Assembly (NCBI GenBank): GCA_032207245.1
Contig: CM063508.1
Location: 188,833,457 to 188,897,456 of the forward strand
Source of the DNA: Pardosa pseudoannulata
Taxonomy: Eukaryota; Arthropoda; Arachnida; Araneae; Lycosidae
Direction: 5' to 3'
DNA: 64,000 nt
The notes beneath the pieces are model-generated. The model was not told the origin of the DNA, ran no database searches, and worked only from the letters and a program-made list of their open reading frames with translations. This document shows, piece after piece, positions 14,001 through 29,000 of the stretch; within the stretch, counting starts at the first letter, position 1; every line of letters starts with the position of its first letter. The position numbers and the translations under genes were made by a program.

Positions 14001-17000
14001 CTTGTTCGAGTCAATAATACTTGTTTATTAAAGTCTTTTTTTAAATTTTTTTTACATTTGGAATCAAAATGTTATAAACTAGTTAATTACTAATATATTG
14101 CAAAGTTTAATAGCAAAAATAAATCTCCATTTCCAACCAATTTGAGAGAAGCTCACTGCACTAGAGAGAGACAAGCAATCAAATGAAATCCACCTTGAAT
14201 ACCTCTTTTTTAACTCTTTTCTTTTTTCAACACCTGTATTTATTCATGCATATATTGGATGATTTCAGGAAGCAGTAAAATATTATTGTGCATATATTGT
14301 TTTTATTATAAATACGAGATACATCCAGAAAGAAAGTTTCCCTATTTAAAAGAAAAAAAAGAACTCACACTTTCACGGACATATTTATTGGCAACAAGTA
14401 CAGCAATGTTTCAGCTATTTTCCATGTCAGTCTAATGTCAGTGCTGCTACTAAGCATTGAATTTTGTGTTTGGGTGTCCGTTTTGGCTCATAGACCTGAT
14501 GATGAATTTCAATGGGCGCAATGCTTTGTGGATTCAAAATCACTGACCGAGCCTTGCAGATGGCGAAAGAAGGAATTAGAGTTTCCATTTTGGACCACTG
14601 CCACTCCGCTACTGGCATGAATCGGAACTTGTCCAGCTGGCATATCATTAACACCTCATAGATGTTTTATGCACACACAATTGACATGGATAATTAAGTT
14701 TACTTTAAAGGGGAAAACATCGGGAAACTTACTTTCTGGATGCACCTTGCATTTGAGGAAAAAACAGTATGCCTTCTACATGAGTAAATATATTTCAATA
14801 GGTTTGTTGTCAACTTTTTGACATAGGAAAACTAACTGGAATTAAACCTACTTTCTTTTATCTGATTGGCTACAAATATATCTGTCGCCACTCAGATATT
14901 ACATTACAAAGTGCAAGAAATCTTATGCTTTACAAGTTATTGAATGGGAATATATCAAGACATTCTACACAAAATTATATTAATAAAACAAGTTGTTAAG
15001 GATCTTAAAATTTGGAAAAAGAAATAAATCTTTTTGAAGAAATTTCACATGTTGATGAAAGTAATATTCAATAAAATTCCCTACAATAAAAAGAAAACAA
15101 TGCAGACACAGATTCAAACTTTTTTTTAAATGGTTGAAAAGAGACATACCCTTTTGATATGGTACTTTTTTTCATGAGACAAAACTTCTTTTTTGGTTTG
15201 CTGAAAACAATCAAATGGTCAGAAATTAATATTGATACTCCTCTTTTTACAGAATAAGTGAATTAGAGAACTTTAAGAAGATATTTGTGACCCATCTATA
15301 ACATAAAATGCACTTAAAGTACATTTAAGAATATTATTAAAAAGAAGTTTATATTATTTGAAAAAGTATTTAACATCAAATGTGACAAAGTTGTTTGGTT
15401 TAAACCAGGGTTGGAAAAAAAATCATTTTTTTTTTTATTTAAATCGTTGTTCTTTTATGTTTTTCTGAATACTCATTTTAATTGTTGTTTTTATGTTTCT
15501 TGCAATATACAACAAATAGTTTGTTATAAGAAGCAACATCTTATCTATCTAGTATATTCTACACACTGATTACCTAAAATGAAATATATTTTAATCTAAA
15601 TAAGATGCCATTTAAAGAACAAATTAAATATTCATTTTATGCAAACTATTTATTAAAAAAAAAAAAAAACCCCACCATTATTTCAATATTTTTTAAGCAC
15701 TGAATGATGGATTTAATTGTTTCAATAAAAACACTAGCTTCGATGCTTTATCCATTCCTATTTGGTTACGAAGGCTAGAACAATCAATACCAGAAGAACA
15801 AAACTGTCTTTCCATTCCAGCAGATGAAGCCATGGCTGTTGTTATTTGGTAGACAAACAAGTTCTGTAATACTCTCTTTTTTCACTTCCCATTACATAAA
15901 ATGAATTCCACCAGTTCTAATCAATCATTGTACTACCCCTATACCATACTTTCTAAAAACAACCCCTCCATTCTTGGAAAGCACATGCTATCTATTGACA
16001 CTTATTTACTTATTGGTATGACTGTGATGACGGATTCCCAATTCTCCTGTCTTTGGAATATAGGTTTTAAAAGAAGTAAAAAAAAAAAAATGATTTACAA
16101 AACTGTCTTTCCATTCCAGCAGATGAAGCCATGGCTGTTGTTATTTGGTAGACAAACAAGTTCTGTAATACTCTCTTTTTCACTTCCCATTACATAAAAT
16201 GAATTCCACCAGTTCTAATCAATCATTGTACTACCCCTATACCATACTTTCTAAAAACAACCCCTCCATTCTTGGAAAGCACATGCTATCTATTGACACT
16301 TATTTACTTATTGGTATGACTGTGATGACGGATTCCCAATTCTCCTGTCTTTGGAATATAGGTTTTAAAAGAAGTAAAAAAAAAAAAAAATGATTTAAAT
16401 CACTGATTTAAAAAAAAATCTACTGATTTAAATCAACTGATTTATATTATGCCAACACTGTTTAAACTATGACTTTCATTACATTTATTACACAATATTA
16501 AAAAATTCAAAATTCAACATGTATAGAAATTATAAGTACATAAAATGGACATGACAGACTAATTCAGTTTTTCTGAAATTAACTTGAAATTAAAAGAACC
16601 TAATAGGTTCTTTTAATTTCAATAGATTTTTTTTTATTTTTTATTATTTTAAAAAGTTCAAAATGGCTGGTTTGGGTTAAAGTCAAACTCTTTTAAAAAA
16701 GTTTTGCAATTGAGAATTTTAGATCTGAAATGAAATCTTTGCTTACCAATGCATATACTTCAAAAACAACCGAAAAATCAGCCGGCAAATTTTGCAGTTG
16801 AATGTGATTTGTAAAACAGAGAGCTCCATCTGTAGTTTTATCATCTGTTGACATCATTTGCGTCACTACCACTTGCGCTCCATGCCGAATAAGACACAAG
16901 AAATAATGCACACTGTCATCTACAAATAAAATATCAACGCATTAAATAACATACAACAGTTCAATTGTCAATTTGGTTGATTGGAATTTGGTGGCGCTAA

Positions 17001-20000
17001 TTCCTAAAAGGATGAACTATGCCAAACAAGATGAAATTTAAAAACAAAACAAAAAACACAAGAGAAAGGAATTTTGCGGATGAAATAGAAGAAACAACAA
17101 ATTGAACATTAAAAACACATAAAAATCAAACAAATGGCGAGAGTAAAATAGAAAATATATACAAGAGATTATTACAGTATAAGAAAATTAAAAACAAAAT
17201 TGAAAATTGATAAATTCTAAATCAAAAAATTGTTAAATTGAAAATTAATAATTAAAAATTGAAAATAAAGATTAACGTACAAAATAAAAATCACAGAATT
17301 CAGATTTCATAATAAAAACCTGTACAGTGAAGAAAGGGAAACAAGCCTGGATGTGGCAATTCACCGATGATTGCGTCAAGATTGGGTGATAAATAAAAAA
17401 ATTTTTTTTATATACATTGATCTGAGACAACAACGTGATGAAAAAATGTGTGCGACTGTGTAAGGTGTTATAAAATATGCACACTGTGGAGGTGCTTCAC
17501 TCAGTAAGAGATGGGCATGGGGGAATCTGCAATGACTCACTCGTAGATGAGTGAGTATGACGTCATATCTCCTTGAAGGAAGTTGAGACCACATGGTAAT
17601 TTTTAATTTTATTTCTCGCAATTTATTTGATGACATGTTATTCCAACAGTTTTGCCATTTAGCATGTATTAATTCTTTGATGTAATTGTCAATTTCCAGG
17701 AAAATAGTCTAAAAATGGCATAAAAACTGAGTTATAGTAGAAAATAAATCATTTCCTGTCATGGTATGTAAAATAAAACATTTCTAAAATTAATCCATTT
17801 GTTTTTAATCTTTTTGATGCATTACACCTGAGCAGTATCACACACACACCCAACAAATAAAATGAACCTTACCAAGAAAAAAGTTAATAACCATAGAAGT
17901 GATCTAAAAAAGAATAAATAAAAACTTCCATAAAATAAATTTTAAGAATATTTTCATTTGAATACAGCTGAAATAAATATTTCAAAGAAAGCAGTAGATT
18001 ATGAAATACAATGTCATTTACATGGGACTTCTAGAAGTTGGGATGCTCAATTAATAAAAAACAATAATTTCAAAGTGTGAAAATTTCTTATAGATAAAAT
18101 GACATCTGGGATCAACACTACCTGTCAGGATGAATTCAATTTTCTTTTAAAGAAATGAGCTCTAGATTAGAAGTGAAGTAAGAAACCTTTCTTCAGAAAC
18201 AGTAACTAAAAAAAAAGACTACTATACAAAATGGCAAACATAACTAGGCAGAGTGTCTACTACTTTTGAGAAAGTCAATTTCATGAGCTTAAATATAAAA
18301 TCTAATAACCAGTCAAATATATAATCAGCTTATTATCAGTTCTTATCTTTGTAGAAGCTTCGTTTATTACCATGCAATACTTGCTAGTTTCATTGCTATT
18401 ATAGAAATTCAATGCGTGACTGTGACTTAAACATCTATGAAAATTATTGATGCACACCTTGAAAGTGAATCCCTTTCATAACTGCTACAGTTACTACATC
18501 ACAGTAAATTATATTGAATTTTTACATTAAGTAAAAGAAATCAAGGAAAATCAAAGAACTTTCGCAACACATTTTGGGTCTGTAAGGAGATGGCAGCTCA
18601 AAAAGAGGTTGAGAATCACTGGTTTAAAGCTCACTGGCTATGAACATATCCCTGCCAATGAACAACACCCTGCCCAACTCTCTCGGTGAACCCATTTTAA
18701 CAAGCATTTGACATTAATAGTACACTTTTTTAATACATACTTAGCTTTCCTTCCAGTTGAGAAGCAATGAATTCTCGCTTCAGAGGTAGTTGCAAATCAG
18801 AAATAGTCAGAGTGCCTTTGCCCTCAGCAACATTTTCTCCTTGGGATCCAAAAGCTTTCAGTCGAGTCACTTCATTCAAGCATGCTTGACGCTTTTGAGC
18901 TTCAAAGAAAGAAAAATCAGCTATTTTAAATTTCCTAACCAAGCTACCAAATAATGTGAACATTTTATTTCAGTTTCACAAATATTCTAAATGATACTAT
19001 TTCAATATTTTATGGAAAATGCAAAGATCTTTTAAAATATAAAGATACACAACTAATATATATTAATATATATGTATGAAAAAAAAATTTTTTTTTAAAC
19101 CCACTGACTGTTGAGGTTTTTGATTTCCTGTGACAACAAGAAATCCTAAAGATGTACAAAAGCCATACATTTATGCATTTAGAGGCATAATCCGAATTTC
19201 TGTTGTGGATAACTCATGTTACAATAGAAATCAATACAAGCAATATTCAAGCTCCCCAATAAGTGCCTGCGTATGCCTACTTATACTAATTTCCTATGAA
19301 ATCAACTGACAAAACTTTTAACATTTTAATAGCTTCTTATCCCTGACTACTGTAAAATGTCCCATACCTTTCTACCGTAAATTTTCATATTTTGACAATT
19401 CATTTAAAAGCTATGAAATTTTGCTACCTATGGCTATGAAATTTAAAATATTTCCTTCATTTTGCCTAGTTTTATAGTCTTAGTTGGCTGTAACTCGAGA
19501 CTAACTGATCTAAACAGCATTTTATAATATGATTAAATAACACACATTTGTTTTTTTAAACTCAATAAGAATTTATGATTTATTAAATTTAATCATCTCT
19601 TGGCAATATTTAGGATGGAAGGCCAGGCGTAACTTATATGTATAAAATTTTACAGAAAATATTTAGTAAAAAGATCTAGTTTTTCTGTTGCACTTTTTGG
19701 GTCTGAGAATAATTATTTCTCATAAATTGATATTAAGATAAATGGAGATATTTGTATACTGCCAAATCTATCAACATATTTTATATTTTCAAGATAAAGA
19801 TAAAAAGTACTGCCAAATGAGTTGATCTAAGTCTGTAATAATGTAGCAGACACACTATGTAATAGAGGAATGTTCCAGAAAAAGGGTGCAAAGAACAATC
19901 ATGTGATATATGCATGAGATAGTATCATCTAGTTCAGGGATGGGCCAAGTCCGGCCCACCTGAAGGTTTTATCCGGCACAGGGATAGAATTTTAAGTTGC

Positions 20001-23000
20001 CGATCCGAGGCAAATTAAAAGAAATATATATTGTCACGAAGATTCAAATGAACACACCGTTTAACTTTACAGAAGAATTTATTGAAGCTAAGTAGCAACT
20101 CGCAACTTTACAAGATCGAGAAGTTGCCTACAATTAGTGGGTATCAGCTTTTATACCCAAACAGAATATTCGAGAAATAACTAATTTACACATTAAAGGA
20201 AGATCTAGAAAGTTCAAGAACATAAGGAAACAATAAATAACATTTTTAAATTAAAAATCCGTACTATGGATAAACAGCCATGGCAAGAATCGAACCCACA
20301 ATCTTCGGGCCTGGATCTCGCGCTATGACCATTCGGCCACTTAGCTCGTTGGAGAAGCTTCTTTATGCGGCAATATTTATACATTATATATCCATCTCCT
20401 TTTCTACTTTGCTTCAATATTATATCCCAAATTTATTATCTCACACCCAGAAGATCTGCGGTATATTTGCTTCTTATATGAGAACAAGTGTTTTCAACTT
20501 TGAACCTTAGGAAGAATCATTTCAGAAGTAGACTGACAGACGAGCATTCAGCATCGTTCCATAAAATCAGTCCATCTCACTTCGAACCTCAGTATAAGGA
20601 ATTTTTAAACATAATTATCGCAATGTTATTCATTTCATTAATGTATTTAAACCGTTAGGTACTTGTATATTGTTTTTAAAATTTTAGAAAAATTTATCTT
20701 GGCCTGCCAAACTTATTTTCTCTCGATTTTTGGCCTGCGGTAGAAAAAGTTTGTCCATCCCTGATCTAGTTTATTGCAATTGGACCATGTTGATTTTTAA
20801 AATGTTCTGTAAACTTTCATAATTCTTCTATTTAGTACATTGGTAAAAAAGTCCAGAATTATTCTCTTGAACATATGTAGTTAAAAAAATATATGTATTT
20901 CCACGAGTTTTTAACACTAGAGCTGTGGGAGCTTCAATCTAACTTTAACTGTGAGCTAGGTCAAACACCCTGATTAATATGAATCTGCATTGTTATTCAG
21001 AATTTACACTGCATATATACGCAATGGCATTTATTTAATTTTAGACATTAAATTATAATAATTGATAAAAATAATATCACAATATAGAAAAGTATATATT
21101 GTTGTTATAAAATTATAGACACAACTTTAATGGAATTTAGTTACTTTCTAGTCAAGGTTTCTTACACAGTTTGGGCAATTTTTTTTATATATATTTTGCA
21201 CAAAATTTTCTACAGGTTTGTTTCCACACTTGGAAACTTAGTAATGAACCAGTTTTCCTATATACACAGATTATTCACTATTATATTTAAATAGATTTTT
21301 ATGGATATAAAATTAGAAAATGTCAAGAAATTTATTTCAGTTTCATTAGAAACTTTTTGAGAAAATGGGACACAAAACAGTTCTTGGGTCAAATTCACTC
21401 ATCTTGAGGTACAGTGTTAAAAAAATACTCGAAATTTAACTTATAACTTTCAACTTTCATCTGAACAACATGATTTTATTGCTTTGAAAGTGCATATGGG
21501 CAATTATTAGATTTATTCAAAATTTAAAAAAAAACTATCAATCCAGAAACATCAAAATTTTTAAAAATATGGATTTTAAAATAGCTTATTATTATTGTTT
21601 TTTTTTTAATAATTAAATCAAACATTTAATATTGATGTAAATTCACATGTGATCATATTTCCATGGTAAAAAATATATCTTTGCGAATTCCAAAGGAGAA
21701 CAGATCATCTGAATACCTCAAGCAATACATACTGGAAATTAGCAAAAGTCTTTCTGCTTCCACTTGCTCCAAGGAGCCCGAAAACTCCACTGTGCAACTA
21801 CAGAGATTGAGGGCTTGGCTTGTTTGGCTGATAACAGTCTGGTGTCGCAGGATTTCTTCTTGCAGAGCCTTAAAAAACAAACACTCACTCAATTATGGAA
21901 CCAAAAATCACAAATATTGGATTTTCTCATGAATTTTTTCTTAGTGGTGTACAGGGTTGGCATGATTTAAATAAGTTGATTTATTTTGAAAAAATCATTC
22001 ATTTAAATAATTTTTTTCCACTTCTTTTAAAACCTATATTCCAAAGACAGGAAAATTAGGAATCAGTCATCATAGTAATACCAATAAATAAATAAGTGTC
22101 AATAGATAGCATGTGCTTTCCAAGAATGGAGGGGTCGTTATCAGAAAACATGGAGTAGGGGTAGGTACAATAACTAGTTATGACAGGTGGAATTCATTTT
22201 ATGTCATGGGAGGTAAAGAGAGTATTACAGAGCTCGAAATCCATTTTGTCTACCTAATAACGACAGCTATGGCTTCATCTGCTGGAATGGAAAGACAGTT
22301 TTCTTCTTTTGGTATTGTTCGTTCTAGCCGTCGTAACCAATTAGGAGATAAAGCATCCAAGCTAGTGTTTTTATTGAAACAAAATCCATCATTCGGTGCT
22401 TAAAAAGTATTCAAATAATGGTGTTTGTGATTTGTTTCTTTAAATAAATAGTTTGCATTAAAAGAATATTTAATTTGTTCTTTAAATTGACATCTTATTG
22501 AGTTGGCACTATCCAATGACAAAATAATGAAATGTATTTAGATTAAAATTTATTTATTTAATTTTAGGTAATCAGTGCGTAGAATATATTAGATAGATAA
22601 GATGTTACTTCTTATAACATACTATTCTATGTATATTGCAAAAAAACATAAAAACAACAATTAAAATCAGTATTCAGAAAAAATAAAAAATCAGATTTAA
22701 ACTTTAAAAAAAAAAAAAATCTGATTTTATTTTTTTAATTTTTGTAAATAACAATAAAGATACAAATAAATTATTTGAATGCACATTTAAATGAAAAGGC
22801 TGCTAAAATTCAGAATTCTTTTAACATATCTTCTTATTTTAATTTAATATGATTATGTGCAATCTGTGTTCAATTTTTAATCTGCAGTTATCCTATCATC
22901 TGCTGAACTGAAAGTGGACAACATATGAAGAATGCAGCAAAGTGCCACCTTTACAGATAAATACAGGTGTTATTTCTTGATAGAAATAAAAGTACAAAAT

Positions 23001-26000
23001 GGAAAATATTAATTTAATGAGGAATTTTTACCCAAATTGCCGTGTCATTGACTAAAAGCAGGATATCTGCCAAAATAAAATGTTTCAAATCCATGACTTT
23101 TCATGCCTTTCCTTGATTTAGCAGATCATTTTCCATGACTTTAAAAAGCTTTCATTAAAGTATATATAAATAAAATTTCTGATGTACATAAAAATAAAAT
23201 ATATGCTTTTAGAGAAATTACAGGAATTTTATCATGAAAAAAGCTATAAACTTACTTTATAAGTGTTAATAAACTCACATCCATAAAAATAAATTGTATC
23301 TACATACCTAAGTTTAATCCTATAGCCATTTTTCAATCAAAATGTTTCCCATTTGAATTCAGGGTACTTTGGTATTATCGAGGTGACCATGAATAATAGC
23401 CAAATATAACCCTATAATGTTTATATGCAATATCCCTACAGATAAACTTATATTTTGTGCAAAAATCTTAACTAATTTTTATTAAAAAATAATTATTATT
23501 ATATTAATAAAATTTTAATCTACAATTTAAGAAAAAACCAGAATAATATACATTTACCCACCCATTAAGCTTTCTTGTTTTGAGTTTCCTTGGCGAACAA
23601 ATTTTATTTGGCAATAGGGTCAATAAGATAATACATAAATACCAAACTCAGTAACTTCAGCCAAATGACAAGTAAAAATAGAATTAAACAATTCAATGCA
23701 TTTTTTTTATCAGTATTTAGCGGATCCATGACTTTTACTCATTTTACTTGAAAAATCAAGACTTTCCATGACAAAATTAATCCATTGTCTAAATCCATGA
23801 TTTTCCATGACTTTCCAGGTGCGCAGAAACCATGTAAAAGAGATTATCTCATCAGCAAAAATATTTCTATGTAAATATAAGTAGGTGCTACCATCTATTA
23901 TTCTTTAGGAAAGATATTTGTAAATTTTACTATAAAAGTAATTTTTTAACAGCAGATTATATGCGGTGGCATATAATATGCATTAAAAGAAAATGAAAAA
24001 ATTTTAAATATATAATCTGCAAATTATAGGCAGGAAATGAGGTTTATATATATATATATATATATATACAGGCTTGCAACTGCTGAGGTACTTTCAAAAA
24101 GGTGATAAAAGTGACAAATACAGAAATTTTTTTTTCCCTCTTGATTACAAATGTTATTATTACGATTTTTTAAATTTATTTTAACTCTAAATCAAATGAT
24201 TCATGCAAGACATGATTTTAGCGTCAAATAAAAAAAAAGGTTAAAAATTTTGTTAATACAACTCAACATTGTTTTTTATTCCAGAAAATCTATAAATTAG
24301 ATTTGAATACATACAATAAATTAATTTTATAATCGCAATTTTCTGTATATATTAATGATGTTTTGAAATATGTAGATAGCTAGATTAGAGTATCTAAACA
24401 AAAATTGTGAAGAAAAATAAAAATAGAAATGTGTGCTTTGACGCAAATTATTTTAATGTATTAAATGTACATTTCAGTACAAATGTAGATTTCAGGAACT
24501 TTTTTACGGCTTTTTAATATCACTCAATTCTGGAAACCATATGATTAATTACATTTTAATAAGAAAATTAAGATTAGAGCATCCTATTTTTGGTCTTTTA
24601 TTAAAATATTTTGTTATTAATTCAGATTTTCTTTTTTCAACAACAGACTTTTGCTGTGATACAACATGAAAAAAGTGACTGTTTACTTAAAAAAAGTGAT
24701 CAATTGTAAAAAAAATGACTAAAGGTGAGAAAAGTGATGGAATTGCAAACCTGTATATATATATAAATAAAAATTAACTCATAATCAGCACTTAAAAGTG
24801 TTCAGGTTTTTAAACCGATCCCCAGGTAGGAAATGAGCCAACTAAGAATTTGCTTACCTTTATTTGCTCATGAATATATTCTGTGTGGTCTGCACTTGTT
24901 GATTCAGAACTACTTTCTTTATTGCAATGCACAACAGTACGAACAGGTGTCAATCGAGTTTCTTGCTTCTGCTTGCGATAAAAACTAACTGTATATAAGA
25001 GGGGAACCTCGGGATTTTTGCCTTTTCTGTTTTCTTCACTGGACCTTACAGAACTATCACTTTGGCTACCAGATGCCTATGATAGTAAAAGACATCAATG
25101 CAAGGAATCTACAATAAACTATAAACACATGATATACATGTAACATATCAAAATTATTATACTTAAAATATCTATCTATAATTCTCCTTTCTTCCCACTC
25201 ATTCTTTCATACGTAATTTTCCAGCCTTAAAATCTCAAATTGGAAGGAGTGTTGACTGACAAACTCTTTTTACCCTCCTCCCAAAACTAATGCTATAATA
25301 TAAGTGTATTTTCTGTCCACTTATTAAATTTTCCAACTGTCACAGGCAAATAATTTCACTCTTACGATATCTAAACTGTTGCATAATGCTGATCTCATGG
25401 GATTAACTCTGTGTGATCCCTTGCTATTGGGCAAAATTTGTAATAGAAGTGTGCTTTTGTCCTCTTTCGGTGCTTTTCGGTAGAGATGTCCATTTCTAGT
25501 CTTAAAAAATCAATAAAGTTAATAAAGTTAAAGTTCCACCATGGACTTGGCTTCCTTTTAATAAAGCCACAATAAAATCACACTGGTATCCCTCATTGCA
25601 TAGTAATCTCCAGTTATTCAAAATAATAGGGGCTAGTTCCACTGTAAAGGCGAGATAAAATTTGCATGCTACATAAATATATATAGTTACTTACGTGTTA
25701 ACTCAAAATCACTGATACAGGAAGCATTTCTTTCTTTTTCAAAAGGATAATGCTACATTATAAAATCTCATTCTATATCAGACATGCCCAACCTGCAGCC
25801 CATGAGCCACAGATGGCCCATTTAAAAACTTTTTGTGGCCCAATTGAAGTTTTCAACTGACTATATAGTTTTAGTCATTTTGACTATAGACAGGTGAAAC
25901 ATAGAATTTTAGTTGCTAATGTTTTCAATAATAAATATCACATATTATGTACGTTAAGACTTGATAGTAACCACGTAAACCAGGTCTTTGAGTAGGGTTG

Positions 26001-29000
26001 GACAGGTTAAATTGAAATTTGAGTGTTCTAGAATATTCTGTCAATCGGACATTACTTATGCAACCAGCTGACTCGCGTTATGTGCACGTGCTCTGTCCGA
26101 CCAGTCAATGGAAGTTGTATGGAAAGAAAGTTATAAATTATGTTTATGGCTATTGTGAAGTTATGATTAATTGTAAAGGAATAATTAAGGTATTGTTTAT
26201 TTAGAAAACGCAAGCTAACGATGCATTTGAAATTCTAACCTACAAAATCTTTAATTTGATGTATAAAACAGTATAGTAGTGTTGCAACTCAAATTATACA
26301 TTTTTGTTGCTTACAATCAGTTCACATTTGTCAGGAAAACACATATTTCCTTAAATCAACGGTTAAACTTTTGGAGATTATGTTCGCAAAAACACAAAAG
26401 CAGATCTGACATTAATTTTCAAATAATACATGTGGTAATGCTTGTGAATAAACTACAATACATATTTATAGTATAAATATAATAATAATAATTTAACCCT
26501 CCTGATTAGGGCGGAAGGTAAGATGTTGGGGGTGATTACGAATACAGTACAGTTAATGTTTATTGTCGTTGTAGTTATGATATATATATATATATAACAC
26601 AACTTTTACATACAGTCGCAGCTGGCATTGTAAAAATGCATATTTTGAATATTGCACGATAATGAAATATTTTGAATAATTTAATGTTTTATTTTTATAA
26701 GTGCGGCCCACCTCAGTTCAGTAAATTGTATTTTGGTCCACCAACCGATTTGGGTTGGGTACCCCTGTTCTATATAAAACAGTCTATAAACACATATACA
26801 TCAATGTGTATTTATTCTCTAGAAAACAAAAATTCCATTTCTTAATTTTAATACATAAATTTAAATTTTAACTTTTCTTAAAAGGATAATCATTTCTCTA
26901 CTTATATGATCTAAAATACATATCATTTAAAAGTTTCTGAAAGTAAAAGAGATTAATCAGATGAAACAAAATACATTTTCTAGTTATCTAAGGCAACAGA
27001 TATATTATAAGAAAAGGACACACTTCTTGCATCTTTTTTTTTATGAATTTTTTTATGACAATCACAGTTCCGAGGTAACATCTTGTACATCTATAGTTGT
27101 AATATAAGTTGATATAAGCACATTGTTGTATTGTTTTTCTCAATAGCGATGAAAGCATATTTTTAGTACATAGTTTATTATTAAAGTTTAAGTATTTTTA
27201 GACTATTTAATTAAATGCTGAACTAGAGTAATTCAGCATATAATTTGTTTTTAATAAAACCCTGAATAACAACAGAAAGAGTATTTCAAGTAATTTCTTT
27301 TATTCCAACAGAAATTAAAAAAGGCACTACATGTTTTCAAAAAATTACATAATTTGTGTAAATAATAGAACTTACAAAGAAAATGAAGCAAAAAGGAAAC
27401 TGCTCTGAATAACTGTTTCTAATAAATGAAACTCAATTAGATTTTCAAAACTAATAAGGAAATTCTGTTTCAATAACACGTTTCCGTACATTTTTGAAGG
27501 TTATATTGTACAATACACACACTCGAATCTGATAGTCATCAAAATCAGGCCTTTTGATTTTAAGTGTATGTATATTAAAAAAATAAATAAATAAATAAAT
27601 AAATAATAAAAAAAAAGTTTGCATAATGTACAATTTTTTAAATTGAATTGGTTGGAGCTATTATCCATTTTTTTTTTTTCAGACAATTTGCTGCTCAATT
27701 TTTCTGAATTCTGCAAAAAACATTTTTTAAACAGCACAGTACCACCAAAAAAATATCTGATCAGAAAAATTCCATAGAAAATCAGATTTTTATAGTTCAC
27801 TTGACATTCGATTTGCAATCGGAAAAAGTAGTAAACCTGATTTTTATTGGGAGTTGTAAAAATTATGATTTTTTATAAGTAGATTTCATTAGCCTCCGGT
27901 ACGTGCACAAATCCTTGGGTGGTAGTGTGTGTAGAGTAGGGGAGACACAAAAACTTATATTGATGCAGAATTTTCAAAACTAATTAGCTTCTGCCCAAAT
28001 CTGAAATTATTTGCGAAATAGTCTTCTTCCCCCCTTCCTATATGCACGTGTGTTTGATGAAGAAAAAAGATGCAGGTTGAAAAGAACGATATGGGTATGG
28101 AAAATTTAGAGGCAAATATTGTAATCTCAGCATTAACTAAGAGGTCCCATTAAAAAAATAGTGGATTTTCTGGAATCAAACTCTAGAAAACACCCATTTG
28201 CTATTGTACCCTTGCCTTTATTACCATTTGCAGTACTATTATTACTATTATCCAATATTATTACTAGAACCCCACCAGTTCTAAGCGTCTAACTATGTTA
28301 CGTCACATGGCTTTTTTACCTTAAAGTACCCCCACAGGAATCAAAACCCTTTACTGCTGTTCTTCAGCAGAATAAAGTTGGGGACACGGCAAAAAAGAAA
28401 GAAAACTTTCTGGCTGTCTTCAAAATTCATTCATTTTTTTTCTTTGGGGGTTGTGGGAGTGGCAGAAGACAACTTAATTTTTTTAAAAATTAATAATCAA
28501 ATTTCTGGTGAACAAATTGACACAAATTTCAGGAATTTTTGAAAAATTTCGGATCAGAGTCATCCATGATGCAAGAATCTAATCTTTTATACCCAAAATG
28601 CTGTATATTTCAGTGTATAAGCCAAGAACTTTTCGGTTATTTACAGATATATGGAACAGATATAGTATTTGTGTTTCCTGGTGACATTTTTGGTTGCTGA
28701 TGACAAAAAGTATCAGCAAAAACTAACAAAATTGATTTTTAACTAAATATTATGAAAAAATATATATAATGGTGAAAAATAAATAAAATTTGCAAAAATT
28801 TAAAAATAAAAATATTAACACAAGTAAAAAATAAATTTACAGTGGTTTTTACTTTTGTTATAACTACACCAAAATAGTAGTACAATATTTGAATCAGCTT
28901 AAAAAAAAAAAAGTTTTTAACAAGTTAGCATGGCTCTAGATTTTGCTCATTTACATTTACAATTTCATTAGAAATTATTTCATTTGTTATTATGTCTTTG

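Noticed and set aside
15901..16393. Two plus-strand open frames starting [14 protein letters not shown]
   Set aside because: Identical because of the 299-bp duplication, and antisense to the hAT transposase remnant.
18600..18626. AGGTTGAGAATCACTGG, like a hAT terminus
   Set aside because: Only one end is visible and no duplication could be assigned.
20279..20346. Possible functional tRNA gene
   Set aside because: A and B boxes are present but no acceptor-stem pairing was seen and it lies inside a transposon; a SINE head is more likely.
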